From: Candidatus Omnitrophota bacterium
GTDB lineage: Bacteria; Omnitrophota; JAUWXU01
Assembly (NCBI GenBank): GCA_030616145.1
Contig: JAUWXU010000024.1
Location: 1 to 8,502 of the forward strand
Direction: 5' to 3'
Length of the DNA stretch: 8,502 bases
Below are positions 1-6,299 of the stretch, piece by piece. Position numbers and translations under genes: made by a program. The notes below the pieces were generated by a model that worked only from the letters and a program-made list of their open reading frames with translations, was not told the DNA's origin and searched no databases. Position 1 is the first letter of the stretch. Each line of letters opens with the position of its first letter.

Positions 1-821
1 ATTCTTCCTCAAGTCAGATTGCCATTGAATTTAATTTAGGCGGCCCAAATTTTTCTGTTTCCAGCGCCTGTTCGTCCGGCCTGGATGCCCTTGGTTATGC
101 ATTTAATGCCATTCGCCGGGATGAGATAGATATGGCTGTTACTGGCGGTGCAGACGCGCCTCTTTCTCCAGGTGTCCTGGCTTCATTTTGTGTTGTCAGG
201 GCACTATCCACGAGTAATAATGAACCGGATAAGGCCTCAAGACCTTTTGACCGCAAAAGAGATGGCTTTGTACTGGGAGAAGGAGCAGGGATATTAATCT
301 TGGAAGAGCTCGAACACGCTAGAAAGAGAAATGCCCATATCTATGCCGAGGTCCTGGGTTACGGAATTACCTGTGACGCCTCTCATATAACCCAGCCGAG
401 GCCTGATGGAGAGGCCGCGGCCCGGGCAATTCATCTTGCCTTAAAGGATGCAAATATCAGACCAGGAGAGATAGACTGTATCAGTGCCCACGGTACATCT
501 ACCCCTCTGAATGATAAAACCGAGACAATGGTGATAAAAAAGATATTCGGCAATTATGCCTATAAAATACCAATAACCGCTTTAAAATCAATGATTGGAC
601 ATCTGATTGGAGGAGCTGGGCCAGTGGAATTGATTGCCGGGGTTTTGTCTATGGAGAAAGGGTTGATTCCGCCAACGATTAATTATGAATATCCCGATCC
701 TGAATGCGACCTGGATTATGTGCCTAATCAAGCCAGGGAGGCAAAGATTGACACCATCTTAAAAAGTTCCTTTGGTTTTGGAGGCAAAAATTCGGCATTG
801 GTTATAAGAAGGTATGTATAA
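1..821 (+). CDS. fabF: Beta-ketoacyl-ACP synthase II (KAS II), 5' end cut off by window
   Basis: Condensing enzyme of type II fatty acid synthesis: it joins malonyl-ACP to a growing acyl-ACP in the cytoplasm. The reading frame is open from base 3, well upstream of the first ATG at 132, so the gene runs in from outside. The thiolase-fold catalytic triad is complete: nucleophile Cys at 69-71 in the SSACSSG motif, His at 489-491 in SAHGTSTPLND, and His at 600-602 in KSMIGHLIGGAG. The glycine-rich KSSFGFGGKNS signature lies near the C-terminus. About 273 residues are present; the family is about 410, so roughly 140 N-terminal residues are missing. The PLNDKTET stretch after the first His fits FabF better than FabB. 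A 44-base gap separates it from the next gene. Neighbouring fab genes (such as acpP) would be expected upstream but are not visible. Confidence 0.95.
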   Translation, partial: SSSSQIAIEFNLGGPNFSVSSACSSGLDALGYAFNAIRRDEIDMAVTGGADAPLSPGVLASFCVVRALSTSNNEPDKASRPFDRKRDGFVLGEGAGILILEELEHARKRNAHIYAEVLGYGITCDASHITQPRPDGEAAARAIHLALKDANIRPGEIDCISAHGTSTPLNDKTETMVIKKIFGNYAYKIPITALKSMIGHLIGGAGPVELIAGVLSMEKGLIPPTINYEYPDPECDLDYVPNQAREAKIDTILKSSFGFGGKNSALVIRRYV

Positions 822-835
822 TTACAGAATACTAG

Positions 836-867
836 ATGCTAGTCAGTCAAAATCAATGCTAATCAGT
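836..867 (+). repeat. Short imperfect direct repeat after fabF
   Basis: ATGCTAGTCAGT (836-847) and ATGCTAATCAGT (856-867) match at 11 of 12 bases, 20 bases apart. The first copy overlaps a small inverted repeat, ACTAG-ATG-CTAGT (831-843). The second copy overlaps the GTG at 866 of the next gene. The inverted repeat is too short and AT-rich, and lacks a T-tract, to be an intrinsic terminator. It could be a worn intergenic repeat or chance. Confidence 0.3.
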
Positions 868-1252
868 GAAATTAAAAAAAATGAATAAAAGAGAACTGGA
901 AAAGATTAAAAAGATACTTTTGGAAAAAAGGGCTGAATTACGTAGACAGATAGATGGTCTTGAGGGAGAATCATTGGGGACTTCCCAGCGGGATTCTGTG
1001 GGAGACCTCTCAGGATATAGTTATCATATGGCCGACGTAGGTACTGATAATTATAATCGTCAGTTTAATCTGGAGTTAGCCAGCAAGGAAGGCAAAATTC
1101 TCTATGAGACAGAACAGGCCTTGTTAAGAATAAAAGAAAGAAAGTTTGGTAAATGTGAAGTCTGCGGCCGCAAAATTCAACGTGCCCGCCTGAAGGTGGT
1201 TCCTTATGCTCGGTTTTGTATTGATTGTAAAAAACGGAAAGAGCAAGAGTGA
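866..1252 (+). CDS. DksA/TraR-family C4 zinc-finger protein (YlyA-like)
   Basis: Small protein (128 residues from GTG 866) of the DksA/TraR superfamily, whose members bind RNA polymerase through the secondary channel and modulate transcription initiation. The N-terminal third is a charged helical segment (KRELEKIKKILLEKRAELRR), as in the coiled coil of the family. HMADVGTDNYNRQF and the ALLRIKERKFGKCEVCGRKI block are typical of the TraR/DksA zinc-finger group. The C4 zinc finger is CEVC...CIDC, with RLKVVPYARFC between. The coiled-coil-tip acidic residues of true DksA cannot be matched with confidence, so a ppGpp-dependent role is not implied. Start choice is uncertain: an in-frame stop at 860-862 limits it to GTG 866 or ATG 881, and neither has a good Shine-Dalgarno; the ATG start gives a more usual N-terminus (MNKRELEK). 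It overlaps lspA by 4 bases (GTGA), as ylyA neighbours lspA in Bacillus subtilis. Confidence 0.85.
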   Translation: MKLKKMNKRELEKIKKILLEKRAELRRQIDGLEGESLGTSQRDSVGDLSGYSYHMADVGTDNYNRQFNLELASKEGKILYETEQALLRIKERKFGKCEVCGRKIQRARLKVVPYARFCIDCKKRKEQE

Positions 1253-1713
1253 TAGTTTTTATAATCAGTATATCGATTTTAGTGCTGGATCAACTTAGCA
1301 AAAAATTAATCTGCCTGAATTTTCTACCCGGCCAGTCCCGGCCGATTATTGAAAATATTTTTCATCTAACACTGGTCTATAACAAAGGGATTGCCTTTGG
1401 TTTATTCCTTGGTACAGTACTTATTTCTGTTTTTATTTCAGTCGTGGTTATTATGCTGCTGATAATTTCTGTTATAAAAATTAAGGGATCAGAGCTGATA
1501 TTAAAAATTGCCTTTTCCTTAATTCTGGGAGGGGCAGCAGGTAATTTAGTAGACAGGATCAGGTTTGGATATGTGATTGATTTTTTGGATTTTCGTGTCT
1601 GGCCGGTTTTCAATGTAGCAGATATTGCTATTACCATTGGAGCAGGGCTGCTGATAGTCTACCTATTTAAAATGAGGAATTTTAAATCCAGGGCAAGGTC
1701 CAAATCGCAATAA
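1249..1713 (+). CDS. lspA: Lipoprotein signal peptidase (signal peptidase II)
   Basis: Inner-membrane aspartyl protease that removes the signal peptide of diacylglyceryl-modified prolipoproteins, just ahead of the lipidated Cys. The 154 residues fit the family (about 150-170) and form four hydrophobic segments, near residues 1-23, 50-76, 83-100 and 123-140. Family blocks are clear: LDQLSKK near the N-terminus, YNKGIAFG (44-51), GNLVDRIRFGYVIDF (98-112) and FNVADIAIT (121-129). By spacing from GN..DR, the catalytic pair is Asp111 and Asp125, equivalent to D124/D143 of Pseudomonas aeruginosa LspA; Asp102 is the conserved structural Asp. The GTG start overlaps the stop of the zinc-finger gene (GTGA), so translation is probably coupled. 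It lies 3 bases before lgt, whose product acts immediately upstream in the same pathway. Confidence 0.96.
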   Translation: MIVFIISISILVLDQLSKKLICLNFLPGQSRPIIENIFHLTLVYNKGIAFGLFLGTVLISVFISVVVIMLLIISVIKIKGSELILKIAFSLILGGAAGNLVDRIRFGYVIDFLDFRVWPVFNVADIAITIGAGLLIVYLFKMRNFKSRARSKSQ

Positions 1714-1716
1714 CCA

Positions 1717-2472
1717 ATGCACCCCATTCTTTTTAAGATAGGCCCGATTAATGTTTATTCCTATGGTGTAATGATCGCAATAGGATTTACTGTAGCGATA
1801 TGTCTTGCTCGCCAGCAGGCAGAAAAGGAGGGTTTTGACGGAGACAGAATAATTGATTTAGGTTTATATCTATTGATTGCCGGTATTGTTGGGGCAAGGC
1901 TGCTTTATGTCTTGACAAATCTTTCCGAATACCTCAAATTCCCCCTTGAAATAATTATGCTCAATCACGGAGGACTGGTGATTTATGGCGGCATTATTCT
2001 TGCCACTTTCACCGGAATCTTTTTTTTGAGCAAAAGAAAAATCCCGATTTTAAAAACAGCCGATATACTATTTCCCTATGTAGCCCTGGCTCAGTCAATC
2101 GGCCGTATCGGGTGTCTTTTGAACGGGTGTTGTTATGGAAGACCTACGAGCTTGCCATGGGGAATTTATTTTCCTGGTCAAGTTATTGCCCTGCATCCGA
2201 CAGAGATTTATTTTTCGCTGAATGCGCTGGCTATCTTCTTAATTTTAAAGATGGTCCAGAAAAGAAAAAGGTTTACCGGCCAGGTCTTTCTTTTATATTT
2301 TATTCTTTATTCTGCCACTCGCTTCGGAATAGAATTTTTCAGGGGTGATAGCGTTCATAATATCTTTGGCGCGCTTACTCTATCCCAGGTCATCAGTATA
2401 ATAATATTTGTTGTTGCACTACTGATTTATCACAGGAGAAGCCTCCTTGGAAGGACAGAACAAAGAATATAG
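1717..2472 (+). CDS. lgt: Prolipoprotein diacylglyceryl transferase
   Basis: Integral membrane enzyme that transfers the diacylglyceryl group of phosphatidylglycerol to the lipobox Cys of prolipoproteins, the first step of lipoprotein maturation; LspA then cleaves. The 251 residues contain several hydrophobic helices and the family blocks: GPINVYSYGVM (9-19), GGLVIYGG (85-92), the signature GRIGCLLNGCCYG (129-141), LHPTEIY (159-165) and TRFGIEFFRGD (201-211). The signature is the CCYG form common in Gram-positive and some other lineages, not the NGELWG form of E. coli, and Tyr90 stands where E. coli has His103. ATG 1717 follows the lspA stop by 3 bases with no strong Shine-Dalgarno, so it likely relies on coupling. 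The 3' end overlaps the next gene by 26 bases. Confidence 0.95.
   Translation: MHPILFKIGPINVYSYGVMIAIGFTVAICLARQQAEKEGFDGDRIIDLGLYLLIAGIVGARLLYVLTNLSEYLKFPLEIIMLNHGGLVIYGGIILATFTGIFFLSKRKIPILKTADILFPYVALAQSIGRIGCLLNGCCYGRPTSLPWGIYFPGQVIALHPTEIYFSLNALAIFLILKMVQKRKRFTGQVFLLYFILYSATRFGIEFFRGDSVHNIFGALTLSQVISIIIFVVALLIYHRRSLLGRTEQRI
2434..2438 (+). promoter_or_regulatory. Shine-Dalgarno AGGAG that fixes the rluD TTG start
   Basis: AGGAG lies 8 bases before TTG 2447, inside the 3' end of lgt. It supports the rare TTG start, which gives an N-terminus long enough to hold the full S4 domain. It implies reinitiation from, or coupling to, lgt translation. Confidence 0.7.
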
Positions 2473-3364
2473 CTTTGTCGCTGGGCCAGCTGATACCGGC
2501 CGTCGTCTGGACCAATATCTTGCCGGGAATCTCTCCGGGGAACTGTCCCGCTCCTACATTCAGAAACTGATCAAGGACGGACAGATAAGAGTCAATGGCA
2601 AAACTACCAAAAGTAATCATAAATTAAAAGAAGCCGAGAAGATAACAGTCGATATCCCCCCGCCTTCCCGTCCGGATACCAAGCCTGAGAACATCCCATT
2701 AACGATAGTCTATGAAGATGAACAGCTTATGGTGGTGGATAAACCAGCAGGAATGGTAGTCCATCCGGCAGCGGGTAATTTTAGCGGCACGTTGGTAAAC
2801 GCCCTTCTTTATCATTCGTCCCATCTTTCTGGGATAGGGGGTGAGTTGAAGCCAGGTATTGTCCACCGGCTGGATAGAGGTACATCAGGCCTGATGGTAG
2901 TTGCCAAGACAGATAAGGCCCACCACTCTCTGGCAGAACAATTTAAGAGCCATAAAGTAAAGAAAAAATATCTAGCAGTAGTAAAGGGTAAGGTGGAACT
3001 TGACCGGGGAATAATTGATGAACCAATCGGTAGGAATTTGCGGCAAAGAAAGAAGATGGAGGTAGTCCAAGCCGGAGGAAAATCAGCCGTTACCAATTAT
3101 GAGGTAGTCAAAAGATTCAAAGCTTTTACTTTGGTTGAAATTAGCCCTGCCACCGGCAGGACTCATCAAATCCGCGTGCATATGAGTTATCTGGGATATC
3201 CAATAATCGGGGACACCGAATACGGCCAGCATTCCACCGTTATAAATCGTCAGGCCCTCCATGCTAGTCTATTAGGTTTTTATCACCCGATAACCAATAA
3301 GTATTTGGAATTTAGTTCAGCCTTGCCTGAGGATATAAAAAGCTTAATTGTAGAAAAAACTTGA
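2447..3364 (+). CDS. rluD: RluA/RluD-family 23S rRNA pseudouridine synthase
   Basis: Isomerises uridine to pseudouridine in structured RNA; RluD-type members modify large-subunit rRNA (helix 69 in E. coli). The 305 residues show two parts: an S4 RNA-binding domain at about 16-70 (RRLDQYLAGNL...YIQKLIKDGQIRVNGK) and the catalytic domain from about 84. The family signature GIVHRLDRGTSGLMVVAKT (137-155) carries the catalytic Asp143. Motif DKPAGMVVHP is at 98-107 and the motif III block TGRTHQIRVHM at 236-246. The TTG start is supported by AGGAG 8 bases upstream. The position next to lspA and just before pyrR matches ylyB of Bacillus subtilis. Exact target (RluD rather than RluC or another RluA paralogue) is inferred from overall similarity and context. 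Its TGA stop lies in the -35 box of the pyr promoter, and no terminator follows it other than the pyr attenuator. Confidence 0.88.
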   Translation: MEGQNKEYSFVAGPADTGRRLDQYLAGNLSGELSRSYIQKLIKDGQIRVNGKTTKSNHKLKEAEKITVDIPPPSRPDTKPENIPLTIVYEDEQLMVVDKPAGMVVHPAAGNFSGTLVNALLYHSSHLSGIGGELKPGIVHRLDRGTSGLMVVAKTDKAHHSLAEQFKSHKVKKKYLAVVKGKVELDRGIIDEPIGRNLRQRKKMEVVQAGGKSAVTNYEVVKRFKAFTLVEISPATGRTHQIRVHMSYLGYPIIGDTEYGQHSTVINRQALHASLLGFYHPITNKYLEFSSALPEDIKSLIVEKT

Positions 3365-3389
3365 CAACAGGAGTTTTATCTGCTATACT
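3361..3389 (+). promoter_or_regulatory. Sigma70-type promoter of the pyr operon, extended -10
   Basis: TTGACA (3361-3366, perfect -35) and TATACT (3384-3389, one mismatch to TATAAT) are spaced 17 bases apart. A TGC just upstream (3381-3383) makes an extended -10. Transcription should start at about 3395-3397, some 150 bases before pyrR. The -35 box contains the rluD stop codon. This is the strongest promoter seen in the window. Confidence 0.88.
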
Positions 3390-3408
3390 TACTTACGCTA
3401 TAACTAGA

Positions 3409-3441
3409 CCTTTTAAACTGGTCCGGCGAGACCAGTAAAGG
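3409..3441 (+). promoter_or_regulatory. PyrR-binding RNA hairpin (anti-antiterminator-like loop)
   Basis: Upper stem ACTGGTC (3417-3423) pairs with GACCAGT (3430-3436) around the hexaloop CGGCGA (3424-3429), which fits the CNGNGA loop of known PyrR sites; the surrounding TCCGGCGAG fits the conserved UCCNGNGAG core. A lower stem CCTTT (3409-3413) with AAAGG (3437-3441) is separated by a 5'-side bulge, TAA, also a feature of PyrR sites. PyrR with bound UMP/UTP would stabilise it. The lower-stem 3' strand contains the Shine-Dalgarno of the leader ORF at 3451. Only this one site is seen; pyrR and pyrB overlap, so the additional attenuators of Bacillus are absent. Confidence 0.88.
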
Positions 3442-3450
3442 GAGTAGATA

Positions 3451-3498
3451 ATGAAACTCGCAGTTAAAATTATAATGACCTATTCAGAAAAAGGATAG
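3451..3498 (+). CDS. Putative 15-residue pyr leader peptide
   Basis: ATG 3451 opens a short frame, MKLAVKIIMTYSEKG, ending at TAG 3496-3498. AAAGGGAG (3437-3444) sits 6 bases upstream, a better Shine-Dalgarno than those of most full-length genes here. Two things suggest a regulatory role rather than a product role: the Shine-Dalgarno is half buried in the PyrR hairpin, and the last codons and stop lie inside the attenuator hairpin, so a translating ribosome would keep that hairpin from forming. Codon content shows no obvious run of any one amino acid. A chance ORF this short is possible, but the Shine-Dalgarno placement argues against it. Confidence 0.6.
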   Translation: MKLAVKIIMTYSEKG

Positions 3499-3509
3499 GT
3501 CTTTTTTTT
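3477..3509 (+). terminator. Intrinsic terminator acting as pyr attenuator
   Basis: GACCTAT (3477-3483) pairs perfectly with ATAGGTC (3495-3501). The stem extends to 9 pairs with one G-U pair (GACCTATTC/GGATAGGTC), leaving a 7-base A-rich loop, and eight T follow at 3502-3509. It lies 38 bases before pyrR, downstream of the PyrR hairpin. It is expected to stop transcription when pyrimidines are plentiful and would also end readthrough from the fabF-rluD block. Confidence 0.88.
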
Positions 3510-3547
3510 AAGCAGGTACAGTTGAAGATTATATCAGGAGAAGCCGA

Positions 3548-4096
3548 ATGAACCGGAAGACAAAAGCGCGGATTATGGATGCCTCAGCAATTGACAGGGT
3601 TATTACCAGAATCGCTCATGAGGTATTGGAAAAGAATAGGCAGACAAAGGACTTATGCGTGGTCGGAATCAGAAAAGGCGGTGCCTGCCTGGCCGAACGT
3701 CTGGCTAAAAAGATAAGCGAGATAGACGGGGGAGAAATACCCCTGGGGATATTAGATATTACTCTCTATCGCGATGACCTTACTGCGATAGCTGAACAGC
3801 CAGTAGTACACAAGACCGAGATAGGTTTTGATATCCGAGACAAGAAGGTGATATTAGTTGATGATGTACTTTTTACCGGCCGGACAATCAGATGTGCCCT
3901 GGACCAATTAATAGATTTTGGCCGGCCGAAGAATATTCAGCTGGCAATTCTGATTGACCGGGGACATAGAGAATTGCCGATCAGGGCGGACTATGTTGGA
4001 AAGAACGTACCCACTTCGGTTGTGGAAACCATTGAGGTTAGATTGAAAGAGCTGGACGAGGTAGATGAAGTAATAATTATGGAAGGAGAAAAATGA
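3548..4096 (+). CDS. pyrR: PyrR: pyr mRNA-binding attenuation protein / uracil phosphoribosyltransferase
   Basis: RNA-binding regulator that senses UMP/UTP and controls the operon it heads; most members also make UMP from uracil and PRPP. The 182 residues match the family (about 180). The type I phosphoribosyltransferase fold is shown by VGIRKGGACLAERLA (39-53), DITLYRDDL (70-78) and the PRPP loop VILVDDVLFTGRTIR (101-115). LIDRGHRELPIRADYVGKNVPTS (135-157) is characteristic of PyrR and helps separate it from ordinary uracil phosphoribosyltransferases. AGGAG (3536-3540) is 7 bases before ATG 3548. The stop overlaps the pyrB start (ATGA). The matching RNA hairpin at 3409-3441 gives independent support for the regulatory role. 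Confidence 0.96.
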   Translation: MNRKTKARIMDASAIDRVITRIAHEVLEKNRQTKDLCVVGIRKGGACLAERLAKKISEIDGGEIPLGILDITLYRDDLTAIAEQPVVHKTEIGFDIRDKKVILVDDVLFTGRTIRCALDQLIDFGRPKNIQLAILIDRGHRELPIRADYVGKNVPTSVVETIEVRLKELDEVDEVIIMEGEK

Positions 4097-5022
4097 CCGT
4101 TTGGAAGAGAAAGGATTTATTGGGATTAGAAACCTTAGATGCGGAGGAGATCAAGTTAATCATTGATACCGCAGAATCTTTCAAGGAGATCTCTACCCGC
4201 GAGATTAAAAAGGTCCCTACATTAAGGGGGAGGACGATTGTAAATCTCTTTTTTGAACCGTCTACCAGAACCAGGACTTCTTTTGAGCTGGCCGCCAAGC
4301 GGTTGAGTGCTGATACTGTCAGTATATCAGCCAGTACCAGTAGCGTACTTAAAGGCGAGACATTAAAAGATACTGCCAGAAACATAGAGGCAATGAAGAT
4401 AGACATGATTATTATGCGCCACCCTTGTTCAGGTGCGCCTGATATGTTGGCAAAGACTATTTCCTCAAGCGTGGTAAATGCCGGTGATGGTGCACACGAA
4501 CATCCTACACAGGGGTTGTTGGATTTATTTACTATCAGGGAGAAAAAGGGAAAGATTGAAGGATTAAAAGTGGCAATTGTTGGAGATATTCTGCACAGCC
4601 GTGTTGCCCGGTCGGATATCTGGGGGTTGAAGAAATTGGGCGCAGAAGTAATATTATGCGGCCCCCCTACCCTGATGCCGCCGGAGATAGAAAAGATGGG
4701 CGTCAGGGTAAGCTATGACCTCAGGGAGGTCATGAAAGAGGTAGATGTTGTTAATCTTCTGCGGGTCCAGCTGGAGAGGGAAAAAAGGAATCTTTTCCCT
4801 TCGCTCCGGGAATATGCGGTTCTTTTCGGACTAAACAAAGACGTCTTAAAAGGCGCAAAGAAAGATCTGGTAATTATGCATCCCGGGCCGATTAACCGGG
4901 GTATTGAGCTTTCTCCTGATTTGGCCGATGGCCCATGTTCAGTAATTCTGGATCAGGTAACCAATGGAATAGCTGTAAGGATGGCAGTGTTATTTCTATT
5001 ATTAGGCGGGCATACCTCATGA
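4093..5022 (+). CDS. pyrB: Aspartate carbamoyltransferase catalytic chain
   Basis: Makes N-carbamoyl-aspartate from carbamoyl phosphate and aspartate, the second step of UMP synthesis and the first committed one. The 309 residues are full length. Carbamoyl-phosphate-binding STRTRTSFE is at 57-65; the SVLKGET loop with Lys87 (residue donated to the adjacent subunit) is at 84-90. HPTQGLLDLFTI lies at 137-148, ILHSRVARS at 166-174, and the aspartate-side HPGPINRG at 263-270. The start is in an ATGA overlap with pyrR and the stop in an ATGA overlap with pyrC, so the three are probably translated in step. No pyrI (regulatory chain) is present in the window; control is more likely by PyrR attenuation. 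Confidence 0.97.
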   Translation: MTVWKRKDLLGLETLDAEEIKLIIDTAESFKEISTREIKKVPTLRGRTIVNLFFEPSTRTRTSFELAAKRLSADTVSISASTSSVLKGETLKDTARNIEAMKIDMIIMRHPCSGAPDMLAKTISSSVVNAGDGAHEHPTQGLLDLFTIREKKGKIEGLKVAIVGDILHSRVARSDIWGLKKLGAEVILCGPPTLMPPEIEKMGVRVSYDLREVMKEVDVVNLLRVQLEREKRNLFPSLREYAVLFGLNKDVLKGAKKDLVIMHPGPINRGIELSPDLADGPCSVILDQVTNGIAVRMAVLFLLLGGHTS

Positions 5023-6299
5023 ACCTATTAATCAAAAATGGCAGGGTGATAGACCCTGTGGGCAAACTTGACGGGATAATGGATGTCCTGGTAGAAAAGG
5101 GAAAAATCAGGCGGTTGGGCAAAGGCCTGAAGCCGGAAAATCATAACGTAATTGAGGCCCGGGGTAAGGTAGTTGTGCCCGGGCTTATTGATATGCACAC
5201 CCATCTGCGTGAACCGGGCAGGGAAGACGAGGAGACCATCCTCAGCGGTTCAGAGGCAGCGGCAAGGGGTGGATTTAGTTCTGTTTGCGTTATGCCTAAT
5301 ACTTCTCCGGTAATAGACAAGGAGGGGATAGTAGAATTTATCTTCTCCCGCTCCCGGCAGGCAGGGCTGGTGAATGTCTATTCCGTTGGCGCAGTTACTG
5401 TCGGACAGAATGGTACTCAGTTGGCCGAGATAGGTGAATTGAAAAAGGCCGGAGTGATAGCCCTCTCTGATGACGGAAATCCGGTTAAAAATAGCTACCT
5501 GATGCGCCGGGCCCTGGAATACAGCAGGATGTTTGATTTACCGATCATTTCTCATTGCGAAGACTCCGACCTTGCCGCAGATGGTGTGATGAACGAGGGT
5601 TATGTTTCAACCCTATTGGGCTTAAGGGGAATTTCTTCGCTTGCCGAGGAAAGTATGGTTAGCCGGGATATCTCTCTGGCCGGGCTGACCAACGGCCGAG
5701 TTCACATAGCTCATCTATCTTGTGCTGGTTCAGTCAGTTTGATTAAACAGGCCAAAAAAAATGGAATTAGAGTTACTGCTGAAACAGCACCGCATTACTT
5801 TACCTTGACTGACGAAGAAGTCAGGACATTTGATACCAACTACAAGATGAATCCGCCCCTGCGGACGCAAAAAGATATCGAGGCAATTAAAAAAGGCCTG
5901 GCTGATGGAACAATAGATGTTATTGCCAGTGACCATGCTCCTCATTCAGAACAGGAAAAAGATGTAGAATTTGACAATGCGCCATTCGGAATCACTGGTC
6001 TTGAAACATCTTTAGGATTAGCCCTGCAGGAACTCGTTGAGGAGAAGGTCTTGACTATCAATCAACTGGTTGAAAAGATGTCTGTTAATCCGGCCCGAAT
6101 ATTGGGTTTGAATAAGGGGAGTTTGGCTCTTGGTTGCGATGCAGATATAACCATCATCGATTTAGAAAGGGAATGGATAGTAAGACAGGAGGATTTTAAG
6201 TCAAAATCCAAAAATTCTCCGTTTATTGGTAGAAAACTAAAAGGGATGGCAGTGTTAACTATCTCCCGGGGAAAGATAGTTTATGAATCTATGGCCTGA
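5019..6299 (+). CDS. pyrC: Dihydroorotase, class I
   Basis: Zinc amidohydrolase that cyclises carbamoyl-aspartate to dihydroorotate, third step of UMP synthesis. The 426 residues match the long class I form (about 425-430), not the ~345-residue class II form of E. coli. Metal and active-site residues are all present: His60 and His62 in DMHTHLREPG, Asp152 in ALSDDGNPV, His179 in SHCEDS, His232 in IAHLSC and Asp305 in SDHAPHS. These line up at an offset of one with the known ligands of Bacillus PyrC. The frame is open upstream to 4935, inside pyrB, but ATG 5019 forms an ATGA overlap with the pyrB stop and gives the normal N-terminus (MNLLIKNGRVIDP). The last 17 bases overlap the next gene. Confidence 0.97.
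   Translation: MNLLIKNGRVIDPVGKLDGIMDVLVEKGKIRRLGKGLKPENHNVIEARGKVVVPGLIDMHTHLREPGREDEETILSGSEAAARGGFSSVCVMPNTSPVIDKEGIVEFIFSRSRQAGLVNVYSVGAVTVGQNGTQLAEIGELKKAGVIALSDDGNPVKNSYLMRRALEYSRMFDLPIISHCEDSDLAADGVMNEGYVSTLLGLRGISSLAEESMVSRDISLAGLTNGRVHIAHLSCAGSVSLIKQAKKNGIRVTAETAPHYFTLTDEEVRTFDTNYKMNPPLRTQKDIEAIKKGLADGTIDVIASDHAPHSEQEKDVEFDNAPFGITGLETSLGLALQELVEEKVLTINQLVEKMSVNPARILGLNKGSLALGCDADITIIDLEREWIVRQEDFKSKSKNSPFIGRKLKGMAVLTISRGKIVYESMA

Noticed and set aside
817..822. TATAAT at the end of fabF as a -10 box for the zinc-finger gene
   Set aside because: No -35 at 16-18 bases: the nearest TTG-containing hexamer (798-803) gives a 13-base spacer and TTCGGC (791-796) a 20-base one. Kept only as a weak possibility.
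831..843. ACTAG-ATG-CTAGT as a terminator for fabF
   Set aside because: A 5-pair AT-rich stem with a 3-base loop and no T-tract cannot serve as an intrinsic terminator.
1377..1637. Antisense ORF across lspA, with similar - strand ORFs over rluD, pyrB, pyrC and the right-hand genes
   Set aside because: Each is fully covered by a well-supported + strand gene and shows no domain; they are reverse-strand shadows.
2112..2348. Second + frame ORF inside lgt, possible frameshift or nested gene
   Set aside because: lgt is intact and full length in its own frame through this stretch; the alternative product has no recognisable motifs.
4935..5018. N-terminal extension of pyrC into pyrB
   Set aside because: The extra residues do not resemble dihydroorotase, and ATG 5019 gives the normal start in an ATGA overlap.
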